A stretch of DNA of 54,863 nt from Gemmatimonadota bacterium (GCA_028874905.1 JAPPGZ010000097.1:1-54863), one strand, 5' to 3'. Positions 44,660 to 54,737 are shown, counted from the first letter of the stretch. Program-made: numbers and translations. The notes: a model not told the origin generated them from the letters alone.

Positions 44660-46246
44660 ATGAAGACCGAGACCCACCGACGAGGGACACGGCACGCTAC
44701 CCGTGCCACGACCATCGTCTCTGCCCTTGTAGCTTTCGCCTCCGCGTGCGACCGCCCGGCCCCAGCCCCCATCCCCGTTGTCGAGGCCACCATCGCCGGC
44801 GTCCAGGAGGCCATTTTCTCCGGCCGGACCACCTGCCGCATGGTCGTACAGGCCTACCTGGACCGGATCGACGCCTACGAGGAGCGGATCAACGCGATCA
44901 CCGTAGTCAACCCGGCCGCCCTCGACCGCGCCGACGAACTCGACGCCGCGCTGGGCGCCGGCGACGAACCCGGCCCCCTCTTCTGCGTGCCCATGCTCGT
45001 CAAGGACAACTTCGACACCCAGGACATGATCACCACCGCGGGCTCGATCGCGCTGGCGAACAGCATCCCCCCTGACGACGCATTCATGGTGCGGCGCATC
45101 CGCGAAGCGGGCGCCATCGTGGTCGCCAAGACGAACATGGCCGAATGGGCCTTCAGCGCGCGCCAGTCGGTGAGCTCGTCTTTCGACACCACCCGCAACG
45201 CCTACGCCCTGGACCGCGTGCCGGCGGGCTCCAGTGGGGGCACGGCCTCGGGTGTCGCGGCCAACTTCGGGCTGATCGGCCTGGGCAGCGACACGGGCAA
45301 CTCGATCCGCGGGCCATCGTCCCGGCTGGCCCTCGTCGGCATCCGCTCCACCATCGGGCTCACCAGCCGGGACGGGGTCGTCCCACTTTCGTTCGATCGC
45401 GACATCGCCGGACCGATGGGCCGCACCGTCGAGGACGTCGTCCGCGTCTTCAACGTGGTGGCAGGGTACGATCCCGCCGATCCCTACACCGAAGCCGGCC
45501 GCGGCCGCCAGGAGGACGACTACGCGACCTTCCTCGATGCCGACGGACTCCAGGGCGCCCGCATCGGCGTGCTGCGCGCGCTGGTCGACACGGAAGACGC
45601 CGACTCAGCCGTCGTCGCCGTCTTCGAGCAGTCGCTCACCGAACTTGCCGGGCTCGGCGCCGAAATCGTCGATCCCTTCGACTTCGACGTGCAGGCCCAG
45701 CTGGATCGCGAAAACATGTTCTGCAGCCGCTTCCGCTACGACATGCACGTGTACCTCGGCTCACTTGGCGACGCAGCCCCAATCACGGACGTTGTGCAAG
45801 TACTCGAGACGGGCCAGTACTCGGACTACGTCGAGAACTCGCTCCGCCGCGCCGAGGACTCACCGCTCGACGTGCATCCCGCCGACCGCGATCCGTCGTG
45901 CCCCGACTACCTCGAGAACGAGGGACGCCAGGCCTACCTCGCCGACCTGGTGGCAGCGATGGACGCCGCGGCAGTCGACGCGCTCGTCTACCCGTCCTGG
46001 CTGAGCCCGCCCGCGCACATCGACCGTGGGCGCGAGGAGTACAGCGGCGACAACTCCCAGCGCGTCGCCCCCGCCACCGGAATGCCCGCGATCACCGTGC
46101 CGATGGGCTTCACCGACGACACGCACCCCGCCGGGCTGCAGATCCTCGCCCGTCCCTGGGCCGAAGGCCTGCTCTTCCGTTTCGCCTACGCGTACGAGCA
46201 GGGGACCGGCCACCGGCGGCCGCCGCCGGGATTCCCCGAGCTGTAA
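44660..46246 (+). CDS. lipoprotein amidase (amidase signature family)
   Basis: 528 residues from the ATG at 44660. A signal peptide ends at Cys30 (AFASAC), so it is probably lipid-anchored. The triad is Lys115 (LVKDNFDT), cis-Ser191 (AGSSGGT) and Ser215 (DTGNSIRGP), again 24 residues apart. Asn replaces the usual Gly before the nucleophile. It is a paralogue of the amidase at 12552. The ribosome site is weak. The 281 bases upstream to the divergent Asp-box gene hold nothing recognisable. It ends 3 bases from the convergent Asp-box gene at 46250. Confidence 0.9.
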   Translation: MKTETHRRGTRHATRATTIVSALVAFASACDRPAPAPIPVVEATIAGVQEAIFSGRTTCRMVVQAYLDRIDAYEERINAITVVNPAALDRADELDAALGAGDEPGPLFCVPMLVKDNFDTQDMITTAGSIALANSIPPDDAFMVRRIREAGAIVVAKTNMAEWAFSARQSVSSSFDTTRNAYALDRVPAGSSGGTASGVAANFGLIGLGSDTGNSIRGPSSRLALVGIRSTIGLTSRDGVVPLSFDRDIAGPMGRTVEDVVRVFNVVAGYDPADPYTEAGRGRQEDDYATFLDADGLQGARIGVLRALVDTEDADSAVVAVFEQSLTELAGLGAEIVDPFDFDVQAQLDRENMFCSRFRYDMHVYLGSLGDAAPITDVVQVLETGQYSDYVENSLRRAEDSPLDVHPADRDPSCPDYLENEGRQAYLADLVAAMDAAAVDALVYPSWLSPPAHIDRGREEYSGDNSQRVAPATGMPAITVPMGFTDDTHPAGLQILARPWAEGLLFRFAYAYEQGTGHRRPPPGFPEL

Positions 46247-46249
46247 GCT

Positions 46250-49200
46250 CTACTCCGGAGGCCACCTCGGCAGCGCCCGCCCCGTCGTCCAAGGCACCCC
46301 CGCCTCTTCCAGCCGCGCCTCGAGCGCCGGCAGATCGGTCTCGACGAGCTGCCGCAGGTCGGGATACAACCCGCCGAACAGCCTCCGCGCGATCCGGTAC
46401 TGCTCGCGGTGCGTCTCCGTGGGCCCGTGCATGCCGTTCCAGTGCCCGCGCACGATCTGGTTCACCCTCCCCGTGATTCCCGGCAGGTCGGGCTCCGCAC
46501 GCGATGTCCGGGTCCGTGATCCTTCGAGGGTTTCCCGGAGGTCGAGAAGCCTGAGCTCCTGGGCCCGTGCCTCGTTGGCCAGCTCGACCGGCGCCGCTGG
46601 CCAGCGCTCCAGCGCCTGCTTGATGGCCGAGATCCGCAGTGCGGCTGCCGCGGCCACGCGCTGGCTCCCCGTGACCGCACGGAGCAGTTCGCCCGTCGCC
46701 CGCTGGAACGCGAGAATGTCCGCGCGGTCCCGTTGCGGGATCGCGGGCTCGTTGATCGGCGCGATCGTGAACGGCACCGGCCCGGCCAGCTCCGTCACCT
46801 CGCCGTCGACGCGCTGCGCGAGCGACACGGTGTAGTCGCCCGGGAGCGCCATCGGCCCGTTCCCGCCGCCGCCGAAGCCGCCAAAGCCGCCGAAACCGCC
46901 TCCCCCGCCGCCACCGGCGGTCACCGGGTTGTAGCCGGGGTAGCGGTAGTTCCACACAGCGCGGTGGACGCCCCGGCTCGTCGAGCCGCCCACGACGTTG
47001 ACCACGGCGCCCATCTCGTCACGGACGGTAAGGAACACGCGCGGCGCCTCCTCGCGATCCTCCTCCTCCAACTCCTCCCACGTCGGATACGGCGTGTCCT
47101 CGCCCGCACGCTGCGCTCTCCGCTCGGCCGCCCTTCTTTCCGCCTCACGCGTCCGCAGCGTCTCACCCATCCAATAGGTGAACGTCACGCCCAGCGGCGG
47201 GTTGTCGGCCTGGTAGAAGTCGCTGCCGTTCGCGCCGCCGGGGTTCCAGGGCACGTACATGTCTCCATCGGCCACCTCGAAGATGTGACCGCCGCTGGCC
47301 AGGATGTCGCTCGACGCGCGGGCCAGCTCGCGGAGCGGCGTGTAGTCGTCGACCACGTAGAAGCTGCGGCCGAAGGTTGCGGCGACCAGGTCGCCCTCGC
47401 GCTTCTGGATCTCGAGCTCGCGCACGGCGATCGTGGGCAGCCCACTGTCGAAGTCCATCCACGACTCGCCACCGTCGACCGAGACGAAGGCGCCGAACTC
47501 GGCGCCCAGGAAGAGCAGCCCCGGCTCGACGTGGTCCTGCACGATCGAGAACGACGGGCTGTTGTCGGGCAGACCGCCGGTAATCATGGTCCAGTCGACG
47601 CCCCGGTTCGTGGACTTGAGCACGTACGGCCGGAAGTCGTTGCGCTTGAAGTTGTTGACGACCACGAACACCTCGTCGGGGTTGTGCAGCGACGCCTCGA
47701 CGTCGTGGACGAAGCTCGTGTCCGGCACGCCCGGCAGGCCTTCGACGGCGCGCCAGTTCTCGCCCCCGTCCTCGGTAACCTGCACCAGTCCGTCGTCGGT
47801 GCCCGCGTAGATCAGCCCCTCGACGAGCGGCGATTCCGAGACCGCCACGATGTGCCCGAACGACGAGGTCGAGCGGTTCTTGGCGACCGCGTCCACGCTC
47901 CACACGCGCCCCATCACCTCGAGCTGGTTGCGGTCGATGTTGCGCGACAGGTCGCCCGAAATCGCCCGCCAGCTCGTCCCCTGGTCGTCGCTCTGGAAGA
48001 GGATCTGCGCGCCGAAGTAGATGCGGTTGTTGTCGTGCGGCGACATGTGCAGCCCGGCGTCCCAGTACCAGCGCAGCGGCGGCCCGTCGGGGTCCGGCTG
48101 CGGCTGGATGTCAAGGCGCTCCTTGCTGCTCCGGTCGAAGCGCGAGATCACCCCATATTGCAGCTGCGAGATGATGATGTCGGGGTTCTCGGGATCGATC
48201 ACCGGGTCGAAGCCGTCGCCGCCGAGGGTCACGTACCAGTCCGAATTGCGTATGCCGCCGCCCAGGGTCTGCGACGGTCCGCCCAGCGTGTTGTTGTCCT
48301 GCGTGCCGCCGTAGACGTAGTAGAACGGCTCGTCGTTGGAGGTGGCGACCTTGTAGAACTGGGTCAGCGGCAGGTTGGGGAAGAAGTGCCAGCTCTCACC
48401 GAAGTCGTGCGTCTCGTACAGCCCGCCGTCGTTGCCCAGGATGAGGTGCTCGGGGTCGTCCGGGTCGAAGGCGATCGCGTGGTGGTCGACGTGCACGCCC
48501 TGCGTGGGCAGCCGCCCCCACGTCTCGCCCCCGTCGTCGGACATCTGGACGAAGGTGTCGAGCGAGTAGATGCGGTCGAAGCGGTGCGGATCGGCGTAGA
48601 GTTCGTGGTAGTACATGGCCGCGCCGGACTGGTAGCGCGAGGTCCGGCTCCAGTTCTCGCCCATGTTCTCGCTGCGGAACGTGCCGCCGTTGTTCCCCGA
48701 CGCCTCGACGATGGCGTAGAGCACGTCGGGATTGATCGGCGAGATCGCCATCCCGATCCGCCCCTTGTCGCCTGATGGCAGCCCTCGGTTGATCGCGCGC
48801 CAGGTGTTTCCACCGTCCGTGGACTTGTGGATCCCGGAGCCCGGCCCGCCGTCGATCATCGTCCACTGGTGCCGGCGCCGCTGCCACGACGACGCGTACA
48901 TCACGTCCGGGTTGCGCGGGTCGAAGTAGACCTCGTTGACCCCTGTGTGCTCGTCGATTTCGAGCACGCGCTCCCACGTCTCGCCGCCGTCGGTCGTGCG
49001 GTACAGGCCGCGCTCGCCGCCTTCGGCCCACAGCGGCCCCTGCGCCGCGACGAACACCTTGCGCGAGTCGTCGGGGTGCACGGCGATCATGCCGATGTGC
49101 CGCGACGTTTCCAGCCCCATGTTCGTGAACGAGCGCCCGCCGTCGACCGACTTGTAGACGCCGTCGCCGTATCCTACCGAGCGCTGGCCGTTGTTCTCGC

Positions 49201-49642
49201 CGGTGCCGACCCACAGCGTGAGGTGGTCGTTCGGGTCGAGCGCGATCGCGCCAATAGAGTACGAGCCGTAGTTGTCGAAGATCGGCGTCCAGGTCGTCCC
49301 CGCGTTCGTCGTCTTCCAGACATTCCCCGACGAGGCCGCCACGTACCAGGTGCTGCGGTCGGTGGGGTCGACCGCGATGTCGGCGATGCGTCCCGAGGCC
49401 GTCGCCGGACCGATGCTCCGCCAGCGGAAGGAGGAGAGGAGGCCGGCGTTCAGCTCGGCGGGAGCGTCCTCGTCGCTGCCGGCACCGCCCCCGCGCTGCT
49501 GGGCGGGGAGGGTGGCGGGGATCGCGAGGGGCGCGAGCAGGGTCGTGGCGACCAAGGCCGCGAGGGTGAGTGTGCGGCCCGGCAGGCCGCGCGTGCGTGT
49601 GGCGTTGCCGCGAAGGGGCGTGCGTGTCCGATGGTCGTGCAT
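46250..49642 (-). CDS. large secreted Asp-box (sortilin/VPS10-like) propeller protein
   Basis: 1130 residues. The signal peptide is unusually long and basic (MHDHRTRTPLRGNATRTRG), cleaved near TLPAQQ. The two propellers are rich in Asp-box motifs (TTNAGTTW, SVDGGRSF, TTDGGETW, STDGGNTW, SDDGGETW, SDDQGTSW, TEDGGENW, SVDGGESW). After about residue 810 a charged, probably helical stretch (RTREAERRAAERRAQRAGED) is followed by a beta region (VFLTVRDEMG, RGVHRAVWNYRYPG) and a Gly-rich segment near 903-920. A C-terminal helical region ends at LPRWPPE. This type is abundant in Gemmatimonadota and often annotated as glycosyl hydrolase, but catalytic residues are not evident. Confidence 0.9.
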   Translation of the reverse strand: MHDHRTRTPLRGNATRTRGLPGRTLTLAALVATTLLAPLAIPATLPAQQRGGGAGSDEDAPAELNAGLLSSFRWRSIGPATASGRIADIAVDPTDRSTWYVAASSGNVWKTTNAGTTWTPIFDNYGSYSIGAIALDPNDHLTLWVGTGENNGQRSVGYGDGVYKSVDGGRSFTNMGLETSRHIGMIAVHPDDSRKVFVAAQGPLWAEGGERGLYRTTDGGETWERVLEIDEHTGVNEVYFDPRNPDVMYASSWQRRRHQWTMIDGGPGSGIHKSTDGGNTWRAINRGLPSGDKGRIGMAISPINPDVLYAIVEASGNNGGTFRSENMGENWSRTSRYQSGAAMYYHELYADPHRFDRIYSLDTFVQMSDDGGETWGRLPTQGVHVDHHAIAFDPDDPEHLILGNDGGLYETHDFGESWHFFPNLPLTQFYKVATSNDEPFYYVYGGTQDNNTLGGPSQTLGGGIRNSDWYVTLGGDGFDPVIDPENPDIIISQLQYGVISRFDRSSKERLDIQPQPDPDGPPLRWYWDAGLHMSPHDNNRIYFGAQILFQSDDQGTSWRAISGDLSRNIDRNQLEVMGRVWSVDAVAKNRSTSSFGHIVAVSESPLVEGLIYAGTDDGLVQVTEDGGENWRAVEGLPGVPDTSFVHDVEASLHNPDEVFVVVNNFKRNDFRPYVLKSTNRGVDWTMITGGLPDNSPSFSIVQDHVEPGLLFLGAEFGAFVSVDGGESWMDFDSGLPTIAVRELEIQKREGDLVAATFGRSFYVVDDYTPLRELARASSDILASGGHIFEVADGDMYVPWNPGGANGSDFYQADNPPLGVTFTYWMGETLRTREAERRAAERRAQRAGEDTPYPTWEELEEEDREEAPRVFLTVRDEMGAVVNVVGGSTSRGVHRAVWNYRYPGYNPVTAGGGGGGGFGGFGGFGGGGNGPMALPGDYTVSLAQRVDGEVTELAGPVPFTIAPINEPAIPQRDRADILAFQRATGELLRAVTGSQRVAAAAALRISAIKQALERWPAAPVELANEARAQELRLLDLRETLEGSRTRTSRAEPDLPGITGRVNQIVRGHWNGMHGPTETHREQYRIARRLFGGLYPDLRQLVETDLPALEARLEEAGVPWTTGRALPRWPPE

Positions 49643-49692
49643 TGTGGTTCCTGATTGGGTTGTGATGGTGCTGCGACGCTGGAATTCTACAG

Positions 49693-49734
49693 TTGACCCC
49701 GTGGCGGTTGCGAGTTAGTCATATTTCTGACTAA
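49693..49734 (+). promoter_or_regulatory. promoter/operator of the toxin-antitoxin pair
   Basis: A perfect inverted repeat, TTAGTCA (49715-49721) and TGACTAA (49728-49734) with a 6-base AT-rich spacer, ends 16 bases before the antitoxin start. TTGACC at 49693-49698 could be the -35 box, with the -10 inside the palindrome. Phd/YefM-type antitoxins repress their own operon at such sites, so this is the likely operator. Confidence 0.55.
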
Positions 49735-49750
49735 GCAACGGAGGGCCCTG

Positions 49751-49984
49751 ATGTCGACAGTCAACGTTCACGAGGCCAAGACCCACCTCTCTCGCCTTCT
49801 CGTGAGGGTGGAGGCGGGCGAGGAAATCGTGATTGCCCGGAGCGGCAAGCCGGTGGCACGCCTTTCGGGATATCGGAGCAGCCGTCCGGTCCGGCGCTTC
49901 GGCGCGCTCAGGGGACGACTCACCGTGGACGACAGCTTCTTCGATCCACTGCCGGAATCCGAGCTTGCGGCCTGGGAGGGCTGA
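49751..49984 (+). CDS. Phd/YefM-type antitoxin
   Basis: 77-residue antitoxin with GGAGGG before the ATG. The N-terminal part has the family pattern VNVHEAKTHLSRLLVRVEAG followed by EEIVIARSGKPVARL, a DNA-binding domain that dimerises on the palindrome upstream. The acidic C-terminal part (DDSFFDPLPESELAAWEG) is the usual toxin-blocking tail. The toxin gene starts 6 bases after its stop. Confidence 0.92.
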   Translation: MSTVNVHEAKTHLSRLLVRVEAGEEIVIARSGKPVARLSGYRSSRPVRRFGALRGRLTVDDSFFDPLPESELAAWEG

Positions 49985-49990
49985 GTCCGG

Positions 49991-50377
49991 GTGCGAGTCC
50001 TGGTGGATACACATGCATTCCTGTGGTGGCTGGCCGGCGACCCGAGACTGCCGGAGGCTGCCCGAAAAGTGATCGGCGACCCGGACAACGACGTCCTGGT
50101 GAGTGCTGCATCGGCGTGGGAGATCACCACCAGGCACCGGCTTGGCAGGCTCCCGGGCGCCAACGTCGTCGCAGGTGACGTCATGGCGGCGATCGAAGAT
50201 CATGGCTTTCAGCCGCTGGCCATCACGGTCGCGCACGCGGAGCGAGCGGGAAGGCTCCCGGGATCACATGGCGACCCCTTCGACCGGATGTTGATCGCCC
50301 AGGCCCTCGCTCACGACCTGCCGCTGGTTTCGAACGAATCGCTCTTCGATCGATATGGGGTGAGGCGGATCTGGTAG
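49991..50377 (+). CDS. vapC: PIN-domain toxin (VapC-like ribonuclease)
   Basis: 128-residue Mg-dependent RNase toxin. The acidic site is complete: Asp6 (VDTHAFLWWL), Glu44 (SAWEITTRHRLG), and Asp95 and Asp98 in HGDPFDRMLIAQA. GTG start at 49991. It belongs to the PIN branch usually paired with Phd-type antitoxins. The RNA target is unknown. It ends 29 bases from the convergent acyl-CoA oxidase gene. Confidence 0.93.
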   Translation: MRVLVDTHAFLWWLAGDPRLPEAARKVIGDPDNDVLVSAASAWEITTRHRLGRLPGANVVAGDVMAAIEDHGFQPLAITVAHAERAGRLPGSHGDPFDRMLIAQALAHDLPLVSNESLFDRYGVRRIW

Positions 50378-50406
50378 GCGGGCAACGCCAGAATCCCACG
50401 TCGCGG

Positions 50407-52749
50407 TCAGCTCCCCACCCCGATCGGCGCCCGAATCAGCTCGTCCGGGATCTGGAACGCATCCACCAGTTCCACCGCCCTCGGCGCCAGTTCGCGGCAC
50501 CGGCGGTTGACCTCGCTCCGCACGGCCTCGCTCTTGGCGGGCTCAAAGTAGCCCGTTTCGAGGTACCACGCGCGGTGCTTCTCGAGCGTGGCCAGACCGT
50601 AGAGGGTCACGACATCCGTCACCAGATCCTTGCCTTCGTCCTCCGGCGATCCCGCCAGCGCCGCCACCGATGCCTCCATCGCTATCCGGTCCACGTGGGC
50701 GCGCGCCAGCGTGATGAGGTGGTCCTGGCACTCGTTTACCGCCTCGAAGCTGTCCATGCCGCCGTCCATGCGCGACTTGAGGCGGCGGGCGGCGGAACGC
50801 AGCAGACGCTGCTCTCTGTAGCGAAGCGCGGACAGTTGGAACTCGCGGCTGGCCAGGTGCTCCGAATCGGTCCGGCGGGTCACCACCGGGTTCATGTCCG
50901 CCAGGCGGGTGCCCGCCAGCTCGGCCAGGTACCGCGCCATCCCCCACATGGTGAGGTCGCCGATGTGCCTGCGGTAGCGGGACAGCAGACCCTTGGCGAC
51001 GAGCTGCAGCAGAACGGGGTTGGCGCCCTCGAAGGTGACGAAGACATCCGTGTCGGCCATGACGCGGCCGAACTGGTTTTCGGCCAGGTACCCCTGGCCT
51101 CCGCACGCTTCTCTGCAGGCCTGCAGTGTATCGAGCGCATGGCGGGATGCGACCGCCTTCAGGGCGGCGGCCATGACCTCGAGCTCGCGGGGATCCGTCC
51201 CGGAATCGCCGTAGCGACGCGTCAGGTCACGAATCGCGAAGCCCAGGGCGTAGGTGGTTGCAAGCCGCGGAAGCAGCTCTCGCTGGAGGGCGAGGTGGTC
51301 CAGGACCGGTACCTCCGGACCTCCCGCAGGGCCGAACTGGCGGCGCCCGGCCGCATAGCGGATCGCGATGGTCAGCGCCTTCTTCGTCACGGCGTGCGAG
51401 GCCGCGGCGATGCTGATCCGGCCCGACACCAGGGTGCCCAGCATGGTGAAGAAGCGCCGCCCCGGACTCGGGATGGGGCTGTGATAGCCGCCGTCGGCGC
51501 TTACCTGGGCGAAGCGGTCCAGCAGGGCGTCCCTTGGGACCCGCACGCTGTCGAACCGGATCCGGCCGTTGTCCACGCCGTTCAGCCCCTCCTTGGCGCC
51601 GCAGTCCTCGATGCGGATCCCGGGCAGAGTCGCGCCGTGCGGGTCGCGAATGGGAACCAGGAAGGCGTGGACGCCATGGTCCTGCAGCGGCGAACCCGCG
51701 TTGGCGACCGCGTCACCGCGGTTGGGCATGCACAGCCGGGCGAAGACGGTCGCCGTCCGTCCGTGCAATGCGGCGTTGCCAATGTAGTCCTTCTGCGCGT
51801 CCTCGTCCGGGGTGTCGATCACGAACTCCCGCGCCGCGGTGTCGTAGGCGGCCGTCGTGCGGATGTCGCGGACGTTGGACCCGTGGCCGCGCTCGGTCAT
51901 GGCGAAGCATCCGGGCAGCTCCAGCGAGGCCACGCGCGGCAGGTACCGGCGGTGGTGCCTTTCCGTCCCAAGTTGCGCGATGCTGCCGCCGAACAGCCCG
52001 AACTGTACCCCGTACTTCACGAGGACGCTGAGGTCTCCCAGCGCGAGTTCCTCGAAGACGGCTACCGCGCCGCAGACGTCGCCCTGTCCACCGAACTCGC
52101 GCGGATAGGCGATCGCTCCCAAACCCTGTTCCGCCAGCACGCGCACCGCGGCGAGCGTCCGCTCCCGGTACTCCGCACGCGGGATTTCGTCGGGCATGGC
52201 CAGTTCGGGTCGAAGAAGGACCGCCCGCGCGCGCCGCCGGAGTTCGGCGTGGTCGCCGGCAATGAGAACCGCGATGCCGTCGGCCGGGCACGGTACTCGG
52301 GCTTCCGTCTCGAGCACCTCGGAACCGGCCCCGGTGATCTCCCGGAGGGCCTCGGCTCCTGCCAGTCCCAGTTCCAGTTCCACGCGTTCCAGCGTCGCCA
52401 GGGCGTCCCCGCGCCAAGGTACCTGTGTGCCCGGCGCACCCTGCACGTCACTCTCGGCGGCAGCCAGGCCGGCTCGAGTCAGCGTCAGGGCATCCATGCC
52501 GGCGGCCTCGCGAACCAGCGCAGTCGCTTCTCCGAAGACGGTGGGCGCCGGAGGCACGGACGGATCAAGCCAGTCCCGCACCCGCTCTCTGCCCTCGGGC
52601 GTCATCCAGTCCGCCCCCTGCAGCGCGCGAGTGATGGCGCTCAGTTCGTCGTCTTCCATCAACCCGTCCGCCCAGACCGCGCACAGCATGGGCAGGAATG
52701 CGAGGAAGGTCGGGTCGGTCGAGAGGATCGGCGGCGACAAGGCCGGCAT
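50407..52749 (-). CDS. acyl-CoA oxidase/dehydrogenase-like enzyme with N-terminal helical extension
   Basis: 780 residues from the ATG at 52749. Residues about 1-70 ([29 protein letters not shown]) look like a TerB-type helical domain. The acyl-CoA oxidase fold follows: [30 protein letters not shown] (FAD and substrate region), [20 protein letters not shown], and [14 protein letters not shown] near 545. The catalytic base is likely the Glu of [12 protein letters not shown] near 571, the oxidase-type position. A C-terminal helical oxidase domain completes it. It acts on fatty acyl-CoA in beta-oxidation, with oxygen or an electron carrier as acceptor. The frame stays open far upstream, antisense to purE and purK; that extension is spurious. 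Confidence 0.9.
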   Translation of the reverse strand: MPALSPPILSTDPTFLAFLPMLCAVWADGLMEDDELSAITRALQGADWMTPEGRERVRDWLDPSVPPAPTVFGEATALVREAAGMDALTLTRAGLAAAESDVQGAPGTQVPWRGDALATLERVELELGLAGAEALREITGAGSEVLETEARVPCPADGIAVLIAGDHAELRRRARAVLLRPELAMPDEIPRAEYRERTLAAVRVLAEQGLGAIAYPREFGGQGDVCGAVAVFEELALGDLSVLVKYGVQFGLFGGSIAQLGTERHHRRYLPRVASLELPGCFAMTERGHGSNVRDIRTTAAYDTAAREFVIDTPDEDAQKDYIGNAALHGRTATVFARLCMPNRGDAVANAGSPLQDHGVHAFLVPIRDPHGATLPGIRIEDCGAKEGLNGVDNGRIRFDSVRVPRDALLDRFAQVSADGGYHSPIPSPGRRFFTMLGTLVSGRISIAAASHAVTKKALTIAIRYAAGRRQFGPAGGPEVPVLDHLALQRELLPRLATTYALGFAIRDLTRRYGDSGTDPRELEVMAAALKAVASRHALDTLQACREACGGQGYLAENQFGRVMADTDVFVTFEGANPVLLQLVAKGLLSRYRRHIGDLTMWGMARYLAELAGTRLADMNPVVTRRTDSEHLASREFQLSALRYREQRLLRSAARRLKSRMDGGMDSFEAVNECQDHLITLARAHVDRIAMEASVAALAGSPEDEGKDLVTDVVTLYGLATLEKHRAWYLETGYFEPAKSEAVRSEVNRRCRELAPRAVELVDAFQIPDELIRAPIGVGS

Positions 52750-52889
52750 GGTGCGGGACTCCTTGAGGGATGATGCTGCCGAAAGATACCCGCAGGGCGC
52801 CGGCCGGGTGCACGGGAGCCCTCGCGCGCTCGTCCTGCCCGCCACCCTACATGTCCATGCCGCGCGCGGCCCTCCGGCCCGGCTACCCC

Positions 52890-52918
52890 TTGAAATCCGG
52901 CGCTCGCCACGGCAGAAT
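52890..52918 (+). promoter_or_regulatory. candidate purEK promoter
   Basis: TTGAAA at 52890-52895 and CAGAAT at 52913-52918 are 17 bases apart, about 45 bases before the purE start. The region between 52750 and 52963 holds no gene. No PurR-like operator or purine riboswitch was noticed. Confidence 0.4.
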
Positions 52919-52963
52919 CGACTCTTTCCTGATCCATCCATCCCCTTAAGCCGAACAGCGCCG

Positions 52964-53467
52964 ATGAGCCGACCTCTGGTGGGCGTGATCATGGGATCCC
53001 GCAGCGACTGGGACACCATGAGGCACGCGTGCGACACACTCGACGACCTGGGCGTGCCGCACGAGGCGAAGGTGGTGTCGGCGCATCGGACGCCGGACCT
53101 TCTTTTCGAATATGCGTCCAGCGCCGAGGAACGGGGCCTCAAGGTCATTATCGCCGGGGCGGGCGGCGCGGCGCATCTGCCGGGAATGGTGGCCTCGAAA
53201 ACGGTGCTCCCCGTGCTGGGCGTGCCGGTCCAGTCGCGCGCGCTGCAGGGGCTGGACTCGCTGCTGTCGATCGTGCAGATGCCGGGAGGCGTCCCGGTCG
53301 GCACGATGGCCATTGGCGTCGCCGGCGCGACCAACGCGGGCCTGCTCGCGGCCCGGATTCTGGGCGGCGACGACACCGCCATACGGGACGCGGTTCGCGC
53401 CTGGGCGAGCGCCCGCACGGAAGCGGTCATGGCGGACCCGGATCCGCGCCAGCCTCCCCCTCGGTGA
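52964..53467 (+). CDS. purE: N5-carboxyaminoimidazole ribonucleotide mutase
   Basis: 167-residue class I PurE, which converts N5-CAIR to CAIR in purine synthesis. Signatures are [13 protein letters not shown] near 7-19, VVSAHRTPD with the active-site His near 40-48, [15 protein letters not shown] near 65-79, and [16 protein letters not shown] near 123-138. Class I goes with PurK, which follows with a GTGA overlap. Confidence 0.97.
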   Translation: MSRPLVGVIMGSRSDWDTMRHACDTLDDLGVPHEAKVVSAHRTPDLLFEYASSAEERGLKVIIAGAGGAAHLPGMVASKTVLPVLGVPVQSRALQGLDSLLSIVQMPGGVPVGTMAIGVAGATNAGLLAARILGGDDTAIRDAVRAWASARTEAVMADPDPRQPPPR

Positions 53468-54552
53468 GAGTCGGCGTTCTCGGCGGCGGGCAGCTGGCCC
53501 GCATGCTGGCGCTGGAAGGCATCCCCCTTGGGCACCGCTTCACCTTCCTGGAACCGGCCCCCGACCCGCCCGCCGGATCGCTCGGCAAGGTTGTGGACAC
53601 GGCATACGACGATCCGGCGGGCCTCGCGCGCATCGCCGCGGCCACGGATGTCGTCACCTACGAGTTCGAGAACGTCCCCGCCTCCAGCGCCGCCTATCTT
53701 GCCGCCCGGCTGCCGGTGCTGCCCCCCCCGGCCGCGCTGGAGGCCACGCAGGACCGCCTGGCCGAGAAGCGGCTGTTTCGGGAGCTGGACATTCCGACCG
53801 CCCCCTTCCACCGGTTCGACACGCCCGATGAACTCGACGCCGCGCTCGCCGTCGCCGGTCTCCCCGCCGTCCTCAAGACCCGGCGGTTCGGCTACGACGG
53901 CAAGGGGCAGGCGGTCGTCCATTCGCCCGAAGAAGCGGCGGCCGCGCTGGACGCCCTGGGACCCGGGCTTATCGTGGAGGGCTTCGTGGATTTCGCCAGG
54001 GAACTCAGCATCCTGGGCGTCGGTGGCCGCGATGGCGGGCGGGTTTTCTACCCGCTGACCGAGAACCACCACCGCGACGGCATTCTGCGTGTCAGCCTGG
54101 CGCCGGCGCCGGTCGTGACCCCGGAACTCCAGACCCGTGCGGAGAGACTTGCCGCCCGCGTCATGGACCGGCTCGGCTACGTCGGCGTGCTGGCCATCGA
54201 ACTGTTCCAGGTCGGCGACCGGCTGCTGGCCAACGAAATGGCCCCGCGCGTGCACAATTCCGGACACTGGACCCTGGACGGTGCGAGCGTCAGTCAGTTC
54301 GAGAACCACATTCGGGCGGTCACCGGGCTTCCCCTGGCGGAGCCATGCGTGCCCGGCCCCGCGGCCATGGTCAACATCATCGGCGAACTCCCCGATCCGG
54401 CCGCCGTCGCCGCGCTCCCGTTCGCGCACCTTCACCTCTATGACAAGGCGCCGCGCCCGGGGCGCAAGCTGGGCCACTTGAACATCACGGACCTGGGCCG
54501 GAACGGCGTCGCGGAAGGCATCCAGCGGGTCAGCGAATTGCTGCCTGGGTAG
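53464..54552 (+). CDS. purK: N5-carboxyaminoimidazole ribonucleotide synthase
   Basis: 362-residue ATP-grasp enzyme that carboxylates AIR with bicarbonate and ATP. The GTG start overlaps the purE stop. The N-terminal [16 protein letters not shown] is typical, followed by [21 protein letters not shown], the ATP-grasp segment [14 protein letters not shown], and [13 protein letters not shown] near 258-270, which carries the metal and substrate ligands. Confidence 0.97.
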   Translation: MRVGVLGGGQLARMLALEGIPLGHRFTFLEPAPDPPAGSLGKVVDTAYDDPAGLARIAAATDVVTYEFENVPASSAAYLAARLPVLPPPAALEATQDRLAEKRLFRELDIPTAPFHRFDTPDELDAALAVAGLPAVLKTRRFGYDGKGQAVVHSPEEAAAALDALGPGLIVEGFVDFARELSILGVGGRDGGRVFYPLTENHHRDGILRVSLAPAPVVTPELQTRAERLAARVMDRLGYVGVLAIELFQVGDRLLANEMAPRVHNSGHWTLDGASVSQFENHIRAVTGLPLAEPCVPGPAAMVNIIGELPDPAAVAALPFAHLHLYDKAPRPGRKLGHLNITDLGRNGVAEGIQRVSELLPG

Positions 54553-54600
54553 CGACTCGGCGCCCACATGCCCGCACCCCCAACGCCCCACAAATCCGCG

Positions 54601-54633
54601 TTTGACATTTCAACCCCCTTCCCCTACCTTTTT
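54601..54633 (+). promoter_or_regulatory. candidate promoter of the rpsL (str) operon
   Basis: TTTGACA starts at 54601 and TACCTTTTT at 54625. Read as sigma70 it is TTGACA, 17 bases, TACCTT. Read as the Bacteroidota type it is TTTG, 20 bases, TAnnTTT, one base short of the full -7 box. Both readings give a start near 54640 and a leader of about 120 bases. Confidence 0.55.
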
Positions 54634-54682
54634 CAGGCTGTCCAGGAAACGTGCCTGGAGGGTTCCGCTTCCAGGCGACACG

Positions 54683-54710
54683 GCGCGCTTGATCGAACAG
54701 GCGCGCTTTT
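54683..54710 (+). terminator. terminator-like hairpin (possible attenuator) in the rpsL leader
   Basis: GCGCGCTT (54683-54690) pairs with AGGCGCGC (54699-54706, one G-U pair) around an 8-base loop and is followed by TTTT. It is nested inside an outer perfect stem, CCAGGCGA (54671-54678) with TCGCCTGG (54713-54720). A further CCAGG/CCTGG stem at 54642-54658 could pair alternatively with the outer arms. It could attenuate the operon. Confidence 0.45.
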
Positions 54711-54737
54711 GTTCGCCTGGTCGCTGGAGTCAACGAC

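Noticed and set aside
50407-54591. Single 1394-codon minus-strand frame
   Set aside because: Only the part from 52749 onward matches a protein family. The rest runs antisense to purE and purK and reflects GC-rich third positions.
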